Assembly (NCBI RefSeq): GCF_014218295.1
Contig: NZ_AP023287.1
Span: forward strand, 1,860,001-1,924,000
From: Mycolicibacterium litorale
Lineage (GTDB): Bacteria > Actinomycetota > Actinomycetes > Mycobacteriales > Mycobacteriaceae
Length of the DNA stretch: 64,000 bases
Direction: 5' to 3'
In this document: positions 30,066 to 39,413 of the stretch, one piece after another
Layout of the letters: every line of letters starts with the position of its first letter
How positions within the stretch are numbered: position 1 is the first letter of the stretch
Made by a program: the position numbers and the translations under genes
Notes under the pieces: model-generated
What the model was told of the DNA's origin: nothing
Databases searched by the model: none
Seen by the model: the letters and a program-made list of their open reading frames with translations, nothing else

Positions 30066-31367
30066 GTGGCATGGGATTTCTCGACCGACCCCGAGTGGGC
30101 GGAGCAGCTGACGTGGGTCGACGAGTTCGTCCGCGCCGAATGCGAACCCATCGACCTGATCGTCAAGGAGTCGCATGATCTCGACGATCCGGTGCGCCAG
30201 GCGCTGATCCCGCCACTGCAGCGGATCGTCAAGGACCGTGGACTGTGGGCCACCCACCTCGGTCCGCACCTCGGCGGGCCCGGCTACGGGCAGGTGAAGC
30301 TGGCTCTGCTCAACGAGATCCTGGGCCGGTCGGAGTGCGCGCCGATCGTGTTCGGATCGCAGGCACCCGACTCGGGGAACAGCGAGATCCTGGCTCACTA
30401 CGGCACGCCAGAACTCAAGCAGCGCTACCTCGAGCCGCTGCTGGACAACCGGATCGTCTCCTGTTTCTCGATGACCGAACCGCACGGCGGGGCGGATCCG
30501 AAGGTGTTCACCACCACCGCGGTCCAGGAGGGCGACCACTGGGTGATCAACGGCGAGAAGTGGTATTCGTCCTTCGCGTCGATGGCGTCGTTCATCATCG
30601 TGATGGCGATGGCCGACCCGGACGCCCCGCCGTACCAACGCTATTCGATGTTCGTCGTTCCGGGCGGCACGCCCGGTGTCAACGTCCTGCGCGACGTCGG
30701 GCTGGGATACCAGCCACTCGGCGGCGGCGGCCGTGAGGGGTACGTGCGTTACGAGGACGTGCGGGTGCCCGCCGACCACATGCTGGGGCCGCGCGGGGGT
30801 GCGTTCGTGGTCGCGCAGACCCGCCTCGGCGGCGGCCGCATCCACCACGCCATGCGCACCGTCGGACTGGTGCGTCGAATCTTCGACATGATCACCGAAC
30901 GGGCGGTGTCGCGCTACACGCAGGGCGGTCTGCTCTCCGACAAGCAGATGGTCCAGGAGATGGTCGCCGACTCCTGGATGGAGATCGAGGCGTTCCGACT
31001 GCTGACACTGCAGACCGCGTGGAAGATCGACCAGTACAACGATTACAAAGCCGTGCGCGCCGACATCTCGGCCGTCAAGGCGATGATGCAGAAGGTGCTG
31101 CACGACGTCTCGGCGCGGGCGCTGCAGATCCACGGTTCGCTCGGCACGTCGCACGAGATGCCCTTCGTGCAGTACCTCACCGAGTCGTTCGTCCTAGGGT
31201 TGGCCGACGGGCCGACCGAGGTGCACAAGGTGACGCTGGCCCGGCTGCTGCTCGCCGGCGTCGAACCCGCCCCCGACACGTTCCCGTCCCAACATCTGTT
31301 GCGGCTCAGGGCCGCCGCCGAGGCCAAGTTCGCCGATCGGCTCGCCGGTGTCCCGCGCAGCCGTTAG
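30066..31367 (+). CDS. ACAD10/11-like acyl-CoA dehydrogenase
   Basis: 433 residues, acyl-CoA dehydrogenase fold. FSMTEPHGGADPKVF (134-148) is the FAD/substrate segment, WVINGEKWY (159-167) follows, and QTRLGGGRIHHAMRTVG (251-267) is the block that marks the ACAD10/ACAD11 branch rather than ordinary fatty acyl dehydrogenases. GTG start with a GAGGAGG Shine-Dalgarno. Likely partner of the phosphotransferase-fold kinase encoded convergently; electrons would go to EtfAB. The stop codons of the two genes interlock (TTAG at 31364-31367). Confidence 0.85.
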   Translation: MAWDFSTDPEWAEQLTWVDEFVRAECEPIDLIVKESHDLDDPVRQALIPPLQRIVKDRGLWATHLGPHLGGPGYGQVKLALLNEILGRSECAPIVFGSQAPDSGNSEILAHYGTPELKQRYLEPLLDNRIVSCFSMTEPHGGADPKVFTTTAVQEGDHWVINGEKWYSSFASMASFIIVMAMADPDAPPYQRYSMFVVPGGTPGVNVLRDVGLGYQPLGGGGREGYVRYEDVRVPADHMLGPRGGAFVVAQTRLGGGRIHHAMRTVGLVRRIFDMITERAVSRYTQGGLLSDKQMVQEMVADSWMEIEAFRLLTLQTAWKIDQYNDYKAVRADISAVKAMMQKVLHDVSARALQIHGSLGTSHEMPFVQYLTESFVLGLADGPTEVHKVTLARLLLAGVEPAPDTFPSQHLLRLRAAAEAKFADRLAGVPRSR

Positions 31368-32326
31368 CCGAGCAGCGCGGTCGCCCGCGTCAGTAGACGG
31401 GGCAGTGCGGGCGCCATCGCCTCGAGTTCGGCACGGGGAGAGGATCTGCGGCGGTTGTGCTTGACGATCAGCGACCAGGTAGCCGCTGATTTGAAGCAGG
31501 CCAGCGCCATGAACCACGTCAACGCGGGCACGGCGGCGCCGAGAGCTCGGGTGTAGCAGGCCGCCAACTCGGTCACCGATGGCACCGCGCCGACGTACGG
31601 GGTCTGCCGGCCGTAGGTGTCCGGATCGGCGTTGACCAGGAACCACCCGACATCGATGCGCGGATCGCCGAGCGACCAGATCTCCCAGTCGATCACCGCG
31701 GTGATCCGCGCGCCCGAGGCGATGAGGTTACCGAGCCGGAAGTCGCCGTGCAACACGCTCGGCCGCACGGGCGGCGGCGCGGTGGCGTGCAGCGCATCCC
31801 GCACCTGCTCCCAACCCGGCGCCAGCACCGGGTCGACCGTGCGCAACGTGGCCGACCAGCGGTCGATCTCGGCGGCGGCGTCCCCGGCCGGCTCGCCGGC
31901 CAGTCCCAGCTCGGCCGGTGGCGTGCGGTGTAGTGCGGCGAGCACCCGCGCGGCACCGCGATACCGTTCGGCCACCGAATCGTCCACGCGCGCAGAGTGA
32001 TCGAACAGCGGCTCGAAGGCCTCACCCGCCACGAGCGACATCACGAACAGCGGAGGGATCTCGGGCGGTGCGCCACGGTCCTCGAGCAGAACCTCGGGCA
32101 CCGGCACCTCCGTCGCGGCGAGCATTCCCATGATGCGGGCCTGACGCAGGACGTCGCGGTGCCCGACCGGGTCGTGGCCGGGCGGCGACACCTTCACCAC
32201 GACGGGGCGGCCGCCCCTCACGGCCCGGAACGTCAGGCTCGAAGCCCCGCCCGTGAGAGGGTGGACCTCGACGATTCCGGCCTCCGCCAACCGCATCCGC
32301 AGGGACTCCAGGTCGAGGTCAGCCAC
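31364..32326 (-). CDS. APH-fold phosphotransferase of the ACAD10/11 kinase type
   Basis: 320 residues. LTGGASSLTF (24-33) is the nucleotide loop, VVVKVSPPG holds the ATP lysine, HGDFRLGN (193-200) is the Brenner catalytic loop and IDWEIWSLGDP (212-222) carries the metal-binding Asp. This pattern (Gly-rich loop, K.PPG, HGDFRxGN, DWE..xxGDP) is that of the kinase domain fused to ACAD in human ACAD10/11 and of LvaA in levulinate catabolism, which phosphorylate 4-hydroxyacyl-CoA. The GTG start lies inside the end of the SDR gene (8-nt overlap). Not an antibiotic-resistance gene by context. Confidence 0.82.
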   Translation of the reverse strand: MADLDLESLRMRLAEAGIVEVHPLTGGASSLTFRAVRGGRPVVVKVSPPGHDPVGHRDVLRQARIMGMLAATEVPVPEVLLEDRGAPPEIPPLFVMSLVAGEAFEPLFDHSARVDDSVAERYRGAARVLAALHRTPPAELGLAGEPAGDAAAEIDRWSATLRTVDPVLAPGWEQVRDALHATAPPPVRPSVLHGDFRLGNLIASGARITAVIDWEIWSLGDPRIDVGWFLVNADPDTYGRQTPYVGAVPSVTELAACYTRALGAAVPALTWFMALACFKSAATWSLIVKHNRRRSSPRAELEAMAPALPRLLTRATALLG

Positions 32327-33107
32327 GCAACGAGCCGACCTCGCGCAGGAAGGACTGGGTGTGGGCGATGCGTCCGGTCATCGTCGCCGGGTCGCCGGTG
32401 CACAGGATCAGCGCCGTCTCCGCGATCAGCCCGATGTCCTCGGTGCCGGTCTTGGCGAGGTCGAGCGTCCCCGCCCCCGGTGTCGCGACCGGATCCGTCG
32501 GTGCCGCCGCGTTGACCGCGATGCCATCGTCGAACAGTTCAGCGGCAAGGCTTTTCGTCATCCGGTTGAGTGCCGCCTTCGCGGTGCCGTAGACACCGAA
32601 TCCGGCCGTGCGGTCGAAGTCGGAGAACGGCGGCCCGGCCGGCAGGTCCCCGCCGACCGACGTCACGTTCAGGATCCAGCCGCGGCCGCGTTCGCGCATG
32701 GCCGGAATCGCCAGCTGACTCAGGTGCAGCGGCGCGAGCAGATGCATCTCCAGCATCAACCGGACCCGCTTGTCGGGGAAGGTGTCGAGTGGCCGCAGGA
32801 ACGTCACCGCCGCGTTGTTCACCAGGATGTCGGGTGCGCCGACGGCGTCGACCGCCTCCGCGAACAGCCGTTCCCGCTCCCCGGGGAGGGACAGATCCGC
32901 GGCGACGGCCACCGCCGAACCGCCCGCGGCGATGATCTCGTCGCGTGTCTGCCGCAGCGACCCCTGGTATCGCGGATCGGGGTCCATGGTTCGCGCCGTC
33001 AGGACGACGGTCGCCCCGTCGGCGGCCAGTCGGCCGGCGATCGCCGCGCCGAGGCCCCGGCTGCTTCCGGTCACCAGGGCGACCCTGCCCGCACAACGAC
33101 CCGTCAC
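32319..33107 (-). CDS. Short-chain dehydrogenase/reductase
   Basis: 262 residues, classical SDR. Cofactor motif TGSSRGLG (13-20), NNAA (97-100), catalytic S150, Y173 and K177 in VYGTAKAAL. The GTG at 33107 is chosen for the GGAGG 8 nt upstream. It is translationally coupled to the phosphotransferase, so the two proteins likely act in one pathway, plausibly interconverting keto and hydroxyacyl-CoA. Confidence 0.85.
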   Translation of the reverse strand: MTGRCAGRVALVTGSSRGLGAAIAGRLAADGATVVLTARTMDPDPRYQGSLRQTRDEIIAAGGSAVAVAADLSLPGERERLFAEAVDAVGAPDILVNNAAVTFLRPLDTFPDKRVRLMLEMHLLAPLHLSQLAIPAMRERGRGWILNVTSVGGDLPAGPPFSDFDRTAGFGVYGTAKAALNRMTKSLAAELFDDGIAVNAAAPTDPVATPGAGTLDLAKTGTEDIGLIAETALILCTGDPATMTGRIAHTQSFLREVGSLRG

Positions 33108-33191
33108 CGTGGCGCCTCCGACCGGTAATGCGTTCTCTGTCTGCGAGAAGCACATTATCGGCGCACCCCTGGGTGCGCGGGAGATCGCGGA

Positions 33192-34313
33192 TCAGGTGTT
33201 GTCGGCGTTGGTGCGCGGGAACCCGCCGCCCTGCGGGAAGAGCGGGAACACCACGTCGTCGAGGCGCTCGGCGTCGCCCGCGGTCTTGTTCACCGTCGCC
33301 CCCCACACGTTGCCGTCGGCCGACAGTGCCAATGCCCACGCGTGCCCGCGGGTGTCCTGGCGGATCACCTCGGGTTGGCCGGTCACCGCCCCGGTGTCGG
33401 GAGCCTGGCGGACGGCGACCGTCTGCTTGGTGTTGACGAGGTTGACCAGGACCGTGCCGTCCAGCGCCGCGCACCCGGCGACACCCGGCCGGTCCGGCCA
33501 GGTCCACACGGTCGAGATCTTCGAATCCTTGGTCATCTTCTGCAGCCGGTCGGCGGTCGGCGTGCGGTCGGTGATGTACAGCGATCCGTCTGACGGGTCG
33601 ATGCACATGCCGCCGCCCGGACCCATGCCGCTCATGGCGGTCGTGGTCGGCGCCTGGTTGACCGTGGTGGGTTGTTCGATCCGCAGGACCTTGCCCGCCT
33701 GTGACGCCGGATCGGCCGCCGCGGCGGGATCGCCGGCGTCGCCGGTTTGCACCAGCAGCGTCGTGGGGCTGGTGAAGATCAGCGCACCGGTGTTGCCGGT
33801 CGCGCCCTTCGGGATACCGGTCAGGATCGGCTTGGGCACGTCGCCGTCGGCGATGCGCACCACCCGGTTGTCCGTCGGCGTGCTGACGTAGGCGTACATC
33901 AGGCGGTCCTGGGTGTAGGTGGGCGACAGGACGATGTCCATCAGCCCCCCGTCGCCCGACGGGTCCACCGGGATCGTCGTCTTCACCTTCGGTTCGGCCC
34001 GCACCGACACCTCTTTGACCGCACCGGTGGTGCGCTCGGCGACGAGCGCCGACTGGCTGTCCGGCAGCATGATCAACCCGCTCGTACTCTCCAGGCAGCC
34101 CTGCATGACGCCGGGCGCCGGGCAGGCCTTCGGGAACGGTTTGGCGGGCAGGGGAGGGGGCGGCGGCTCGGACGACGTCGGCCCCGGCCGGAGCTCGGGT
34201 TCGGTGGTGAACGGCTGCGACTGTGCCGCGTCGAAACGGGCACACGCCGAGCCGAACAGCGCCGTGACGCACAACAGAGCTGCGACACCCGTGAGCGGCC
34301 GGCGCGTTCTCAT
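33192..34313 (-). CDS. lppZ: LppZ lipoprotein with glucose/sorbosone dehydrogenase-like beta-propeller
   Basis: 373 residues, the length I recall for Rv3006 LppZ. Signal and lipobox LFGSAC give lipidated Cys24. A Pro-rich linker (SSEPPPPPLPAKPFP) precedes a soluble-quinoprotein-like propeller with GLMDIVLSPTY, GGGMCIDPSDGSLYITDR and GHAWALALSADGNVWG. Anchored outside the plasma membrane; whether it binds PQQ or has enzyme activity is unknown. TAACCT lies 7 nt upstream of the ATG. Confidence 0.88.
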   Translation of the reverse strand: MRTRRPLTGVAALLCVTALFGSACARFDAAQSQPFTTEPELRPGPTSSEPPPPPLPAKPFPKACPAPGVMQGCLESTSGLIMLPDSQSALVAERTTGAVKEVSVRAEPKVKTTIPVDPSGDGGLMDIVLSPTYTQDRLMYAYVSTPTDNRVVRIADGDVPKPILTGIPKGATGNTGALIFTSPTTLLVQTGDAGDPAAAADPASQAGKVLRIEQPTTVNQAPTTTAMSGMGPGGGMCIDPSDGSLYITDRTPTADRLQKMTKDSKISTVWTWPDRPGVAGCAALDGTVLVNLVNTKQTVAVRQAPDTGAVTGQPEVIRQDTRGHAWALALSADGNVWGATVNKTAGDAERLDDVVFPLFPQGGGFPRTNADNT

Positions 34314-34320
34314 GCTGGCC

Positions 34321-34326
34321 AGGTTA
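34321..34326 (-). promoter_or_regulatory. -10 box of lppZ
   Basis: TAACCT on the minus strand, 7 nt from the ATG at 34313; leaderless spacing. Confidence 0.5.
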
Positions 34327-34427
34327 CGGATTCTCGGCGCGCACGCGCCACGCCGGTGGTGGCGCGGACCGGCAAGACAACGGCAGAAGCGCCGTGGTAA
34401 ATACACGATTCCGCGGTGATCTGCACT

Positions 34428-34433
34428 TACCCT
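34428..34433 (+). promoter_or_regulatory. -10 box of the DoxX gene
   Basis: TACCCT, 7 nt before the GTG at 34441; leaderless spacing, divergent from lppZ. Confidence 0.5.
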
Positions 34434-34440
34434 GACAGGC

Positions 34441-35262
34441 GTGACCAGTCACCCCCAGGACGCGCGCACCTGGCAACGGCCCGACGATCCGGCCCGGCCG
34501 ACCTCGGCAAGCCTGGTCGACCCCGAAGACGACCTGCCGTCGTCCACCTACGGCGGCGATTTCGAGACCACCGCGATCCCGCGCTGGGACGCCGACAAGG
34601 GCGCACCCGCCCCTCCGGTGTTCAACCTGATGAACGATCCCGAGCCGTTGCCGTACGTGCAACCGCACGCCGGCCCTCCGGTGGTGCCGTACGGGCCGAC
34701 GGAGATCGGGCCCGACGCCGACGACCGGGTCAAGGCGGCTCGCAGGCGCGGCACGCAGGATCTCGGCCTGATGCTGCTGCGGGTGGGCCTCGGCGTCCTA
34801 CTCGTCGGCCACGGTCTGCAGAAGGCGTTCGGCTGGTGGGGCGGCCCGGGTCTCGGTGGCTTCCAGGACTCACTGACCGAGGTCGGCTACCAGCACGCGA
34901 ACATCCTCACCTACGTCGGAGCCGTCGCCCAGATCGGCGCGGGTGTGCTGCTCGTCCTCGGGTTGTTCACCCCGATCGCCGCCGCGGTCGCACTGGCCTA
35001 CCTGATCAACTCGCTGCTGGCCGGTGTGGCCAGCCAGTCCGAGGGGTTCCCCTTCTTCCTGCCCGGCGGCTTCGAGTTCCACGTCACACTCATCGTGATC
35101 GCGGCAGCGCTGATCCTCACCGGCCCCGGCCGGTACGGATTCGACGCGGGCCGCGGCTGGGCCCGCCGACCGTTCGTCGGCTCGGTCGTCGCGCTGCTCC
35201 TCGGCATCGGGCTGGGTGTCGCCATGTGGGTGTTGCTCAACGGCGCCAACCCGCTGGCCTGA
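34441..35262 (+). CDS. doxX: DoxX family membrane protein (Rv3005c-like)
   Basis: 273 residues. A Pro-rich soluble N-terminus of about 100 residues is followed by four transmembrane helices with the DoxX motif LRVGLGVLLVGHGLQKAFGW. In M. tuberculosis the homologue Rv3005c (DoxX) joins SodA and the thiosulfate sulfurtransferase SseA in a membrane oxidoreductase complex against oxidative stress. The N-terminal extension is long compared with minimal DoxX proteins but normal for mycobacteria. Confidence 0.88.
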   Translation: MTSHPQDARTWQRPDDPARPTSASLVDPEDDLPSSTYGGDFETTAIPRWDADKGAPAPPVFNLMNDPEPLPYVQPHAGPPVVPYGPTEIGPDADDRVKAARRRGTQDLGLMLLRVGLGVLLVGHGLQKAFGWWGGPGLGGFQDSLTEVGYQHANILTYVGAVAQIGAGVLLVLGLFTPIAAAVALAYLINSLLAGVASQSEGFPFFLPGGFEFHVTLIVIAAALILTGPGRYGFDAGRGWARRPFVGSVVALLLGIGLGVAMWVLLNGANPLA

Positions 35263-35276
35263 GCCACGCGTAGCAG

Positions 35277-35675
35277 TCAGAGGTAGGGGTTGGGCACCCG
35301 CCCTCCACTGGCGGCCGTCAACTGCGGCAACGTGGCGAAGGTCACGGCGGGCAGGCGCATCTCCGTACCGTCCCTGCGTGCCGCGCGCGCCCAGTTCGCC
35401 TTGCTGAACCGCAGGCCCTCGATCTCGTCCCAGGACACCGTCTCACTGCCCAGCAGGGTGCGAGCGGTGACGGTGTCGCGGTCGGCGACGGTCCGCAGCC
35501 GCATGATGAGCAGCGAGGCGAGCACGGGGATCACCAGCAGCGGAGTGAACCAGCGCGGATTGGCCAACACGATCGACATCAGGCCGAGCGTGAAGAAGCC
35601 GACCGCGAGATGTGCGGTGCGCGGGATCCGGATCACCACCGGAGCAGTGGGGGCCGTCGCGTCAGAAGTGCTCAC
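35277..35675 (-). CDS. cfp6: CFP-6-like PH-domain membrane protein (Rv3004-like)
   Basis: 132 residues. Two adjacent hydrophobic segments (about 23-57) are followed by a bacterial PH-like domain (VTARTLLGSETVSWDEI, LRFSKANWARAARRDGTEMRLPAV). Matches low-molecular-weight protein antigen 6. GTG start. Convergent with doxX and divergent from the ilvB leader. Confidence 0.85.
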   Translation of the reverse strand: MSTSDATAPTAPVVIRIPRTAHLAVGFFTLGLMSIVLANPRWFTPLLVIPVLASLLIMRLRTVADRDTVTARTLLGSETVSWDEIEGLRFSKANWARAARRDGTEMRLPAVTFATLPQLTAASGGRVPNPYL

Positions 35676-35714
35676 CTCACCAATTCTGGCACCGCTGCGA
35701 CCCGGGACCGCAAT

Positions 35715-35744
35715 TTGACCAGTGACCTGTGCGGGGGCTACCGT
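35715..35744 (+). promoter_or_regulatory. ilvBNC promoter
   Basis: TTGACC (35715-35720), an 18-nt spacer and TACCGT (35739-35744). The predicted start at about 35751-35753 coincides with the ATG of the leader peptide, so the leader ORF would be leaderless. Confidence 0.6.
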
Positions 35745-35752
35745 CGAGTGTC

Positions 35753-35824
35753 ATGCACACCCCGGGGATGCTCGTAGTAATTGGTTGGCGCGTTGATGCC
35801 GCGCTGGCCCTCTGCCGGGCATAG
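35753..35824 (+). CDS. ilvB leader peptide
   Basis: 23 codons from the ATG at 35753: MHTPGMLVVIGW then RVDAALALCRA and TAG; a second in-frame ATG at 35768 gives an 18-residue form. It is rich in Leu, Val and Ile, the end products of the ilv/leu pathways, with LVVI clustered. The promoter position suggests translation from the very 5' end of the mRNA. Ribosome stalling here when branched-chain aminoacyl-tRNA is short would control the downstream terminator. Confidence 0.8.
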   Translation: MHTPGMLVVIGWRVDAALALCRA

Positions 35825-35878
35825 CCACCAGCATCGACGCGCCACCCTCGAACAGCGGCCCGCTGTCGGGGGTTTTTT
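35787..35878 (+). promoter_or_regulatory. Branched-chain amino-acid attenuator of ilvBNC
   Basis: Segment 1 (35787-35799, GGCGCGTTGATGC), inside the leader-peptide codons, pairs with segment 2 (35831-35843, GCATCGACGCGCC) in 13 bp with one wobble. An intrinsic terminator follows at 35845-35878. This is the layout of transcription attenuation, as shown for ilvBNC in Corynebacterium glutamicum and predicted for other actinobacteria. A ribosome stalled in the Val/Ile/Leu codons would cover segment 1 and free segment 2 to disturb the terminator. Confidence 0.75.
35845..35878 (+). terminator. Attenuation terminator before ilvB
   Basis: A stem of about 12 bp (CCCTCG-A-ACAGCG against CGCTGTCGGGGG, one bulged A, one T-G pair), with a GCC loop, followed directly by TTTTTT. 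A rare good U tract for this genome. It ends 51 nt before the ilvB GTG. Confidence 0.85.
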
Positions 35879-35929
35879 CTTGCCCGAGAACGCGTCAACT
35901 CCACCAGGAAAAACCGACAAGAGGACACC

Positions 35930-37795
35930 GTGAGCGCACCGACCACGCGACCACCGCACCGGCCCGCGACACCGCCTGAGAGCGAGCAGGCCGTGTCGGC
36001 CGTCCAGTCGACCAGCCCGAAGACGGTCCGGCCCCGCACGCTGGCGCCGGAACAGATGACCGGAGCTCAGGCGGTGATCCGCTCGCTCGAGGAACTCGAC
36101 GTCGACACGATCTTCGGCATCCCCGGCGGCGCGGTGCTGCCGGTCTACGACCCGCTGTTCGATTCGCGCAAGCTACGCCACGTGCTGGTTCGCCACGAAC
36201 AGGGCGCCGGCCACGCCGCCAGCGGTTACGCGCACGCCACCGGGCGGGTGGGCGTGTGCATGGCGACGTCGGGCCCCGGCGCGACCAACCTGGTGACGCC
36301 CCTGGCCGATGCGCACATGGACTCGATCCCCGTGGTGGCCATCACCGGTCAGGTCGGGCGCGGGCTGATCGGCACCGACGCCTTCCAGGAAGCCGACATC
36401 TCCGGCATCACCATGCCGATCACCAAGCACAACTTCCTGGTCCGCGACGGCGACGACATCCCGCGCGCGCTGGCCGAGGCGTTCCACATCGCCTCGACCG
36501 GCCGGCCGGGCCCGGTGCTCGTCGACATCCCGAAGGACATCCTGCAGGGACAGTGCACGTTCAGCTGGCCGCCGCAGATCGACCTGCCCGGCTACAAGCC
36601 GAACACCAAACCGCACAACCGGCAGATCCGCGAGGCGGCCAAGCTGATCGCCGCGGCCCGCAAGCCGGTGCTCTATGTCGGTGGCGGCGTCATCCGCGGC
36701 GAGGCCAGCGAGCAGCTGCTCGATCTGGCCGAGCTCACCGGCATCCCGGTGGTGACCACGCTGATGGCCCGCGGCGCCTTCCCGGACAGCCATCCGCAGA
36801 ACCTGGGCATGCCCGGGATGCACGGCACCGTCGCCGCGGTGGCCGCTCTGCAGCGCAGCGATCTGCTGATCGCGCTGGGCACCCGCTTCGACGACCGGGT
36901 GACCGGCAAGCTGGACTCGTTCGCGCCCGAGGCGAAGGTCATCCACGCCGACATCGACCCCGCGGAGATCGGCAAGAACCGCCACGCCGACGTGCCGATC
37001 GTGGGCGACGTGAAGGCCGTGATCACCGATCTCATCGAGGTGCTGCGTCGCGACGGCGCCAGCCTCTCCCTCGACAACTGGTGGTCGTACCTGCGGGAGG
37101 TGCAGTCGACCTACCCGCTGAGCTACGGCCCGCAGAGCGACGGCAGCCTGTCGCCGGAGTACGTCATCGAGTCGCTGGGCAAGCTGGCCGGCCCGGACGC
37201 GATCTACGTCGCCGGCGTCGGCCAGCACCAGATGTGGGCGGCGCAGTTCATCTCCTACGAGAAGCCCAAGACGTGGCTGAACTCCGGCGGCCTGGGCACC
37301 ATGGGCTTCGCCGTGCCCGCGGCGATGGGTGCCAAGATGGGCTGCCCGGACACCGAGGTGTGGGCGATCGACGGTGACGGCTGCTTCCAGATGACCAACC
37401 AGGAACTGGCGACGTGTGCGATCGAGGGCATCCCGATCAAGGTGGCCGTCATCAACAACGGCAACCTCGGCATGGTGCGCCAGTGGCAGACGCTGTTCTA
37501 CGAAGAGCGCTACAGCCAAACCGATCTGGCGACGCATTCGCGTCGCATCCCCGACTTCGTCAGACTCGCCGAAGCCCTGGGCTGTGTCGGATTGCGTTGT
37601 GAGCGGCAGGAAGACGTCGTCGAGGTCATCAAACAGGCGCAGGCCATCAACGACCGGCCGGTGGTGATCGACTTCACCGTCGGCGCCGACGCGCAGGTGT
37701 GGCCCATGGTGGCGGCCGGCACCAGCAACGACGAGATCATGGCGGCCCGCGACATCCGGCCGCTGTTCGACGACAACGACGAGGGGCACGCCTGA
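35930..37795 (+). CDS. ilvB: Acetolactate synthase large subunit
   Basis: 621 residues. Catalytic Glu in [14 protein letters not shown] near residue 87, FAD-binding middle domain, and the TPP/Mg motif [12 protein letters not shown] with [12 protein letters not shown]. It condenses two pyruvates (or pyruvate with 2-oxobutyrate), the first step common to valine, leucine and isoleucine. GTG start after AAGAGGA. First gene of ilvBNC; ilvN overlaps its stop by one base (TGATG). Confidence 0.96.
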   Translation: MSAPTTRPPHRPATPPESEQAVSAVQSTSPKTVRPRTLAPEQMTGAQAVIRSLEELDVDTIFGIPGGAVLPVYDPLFDSRKLRHVLVRHEQGAGHAASGYAHATGRVGVCMATSGPGATNLVTPLADAHMDSIPVVAITGQVGRGLIGTDAFQEADISGITMPITKHNFLVRDGDDIPRALAEAFHIASTGRPGPVLVDIPKDILQGQCTFSWPPQIDLPGYKPNTKPHNRQIREAAKLIAAARKPVLYVGGGVIRGEASEQLLDLAELTGIPVVTTLMARGAFPDSHPQNLGMPGMHGTVAAVAALQRSDLLIALGTRFDDRVTGKLDSFAPEAKVIHADIDPAEIGKNRHADVPIVGDVKAVITDLIEVLRRDGASLSLDNWWSYLREVQSTYPLSYGPQSDGSLSPEYVIESLGKLAGPDAIYVAGVGQHQMWAAQFISYEKPKTWLNSGGLGTMGFAVPAAMGAKMGCPDTEVWAIDGDGCFQMTNQELATCAIEGIPIKVAVINNGNLGMVRQWQTLFYEERYSQTDLATHSRRIPDFVRLAEALGCVGLRCERQEDVVEVIKQAQAINDRPVVIDFTVGADAQVWPMVAAGTSNDEIMAARDIRPLFDDNDEGHA

Positions 37796-38310
37796 TGGCT
37801 GCAGAGAACGTCCGCACCCACACCCTGTCGGTGCTCGTCGAGGACAAACCGGGTGTCCTCGCCCGGGTGGCGGCGCTGTTCTCGCGGCGCGGCTTCAACA
37901 TCCAGTCCCTGGCCGTCGGCGCGACGGAGCAGAAGGACATGTCGCGGATGACGATCGTCGTCAGCGCCGACGAGGCGCCGCTCGAGCAGATCACCAAACA
38001 GCTCAACAAGCTGATCAACGTGATCAAGATCGTCGAACAGGACGAGGACAACTCCGTCGCCCGCGAACTCGCGCTCATCAAGGTGCGCGCCGACGCGAGC
38101 ACCCGCGGTCAGGTCATCGAAGCGGTGAACCTGTTCCGCGCGAAGGTGGTCGACGTGTCGACCGAATCGTTGACCGTCGAGGCCACCGGCACGCAGGAGA
38201 AGCTCGAAGCACTGCTGCGGGTGCTCGAGCCGTACGGCATCCGTGAGATCGTGCAGTCCGGTGTGGTGTCGCTGTCGCGCGGTCCGCGCGGCATCGGCGC
38301 CGCCAAGTAG
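37795..38310 (+). CDS. ilvN: Acetolactate synthase small (regulatory) subunit
   Basis: 171 residues. N-terminal ACT domain (HTLSVLVEDKPGVLARVAAL, GFNIQSLAVG) binds valine for feedback inhibition; the C-terminal domain (ALIKVRADASTRGQVIEAV) activates IlvB. ATG overlaps the ilvB TGA; ilvC follows after 35 nt. Confidence 0.95.
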   Translation: MAAENVRTHTLSVLVEDKPGVLARVAALFSRRGFNIQSLAVGATEQKDMSRMTIVVSADEAPLEQITKQLNKLINVIKIVEQDEDNSVARELALIKVRADASTRGQVIEAVNLFRAKVVDVSTESLTVEATGTQEKLEALLRVLEPYGIREIVQSGVVSLSRGPRGIGAAK

Positions 38311-38342
38311 ATCCCAAACCGCAAGTCAGAGAAGGAAATTAA

Positions 38343-39359
<1,017 letters not shown>

Positions 39360-39370
39360 TTCCCCGTGAT

Positions 39371-39413
39371 TTCGGTGTAGTTGGTTGCGGTGAGCGCAAC
39401 CAACTACACCGAA
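39371..39413. terminator. Hairpin between convergent ilvC and the Rv2997-like gene
   Basis: A perfect 19-bp stem (TTCGGTGTAGTTGGTTGCG and its complement) with a GTGAG loop. It follows the ilvC stop by 11 nt and on the other strand contains the TAG stop of the convergent oxidoreductase gene. Probably a bidirectional terminator, although the flanking T runs are short. Confidence 0.7.

Noticed and set aside
31364..32326. Aminoglycoside resistance gene
   Set aside because: The APH fold is present, but motifs and the coupled SDR and ACAD10/11-like neighbours point to a metabolic kinase.
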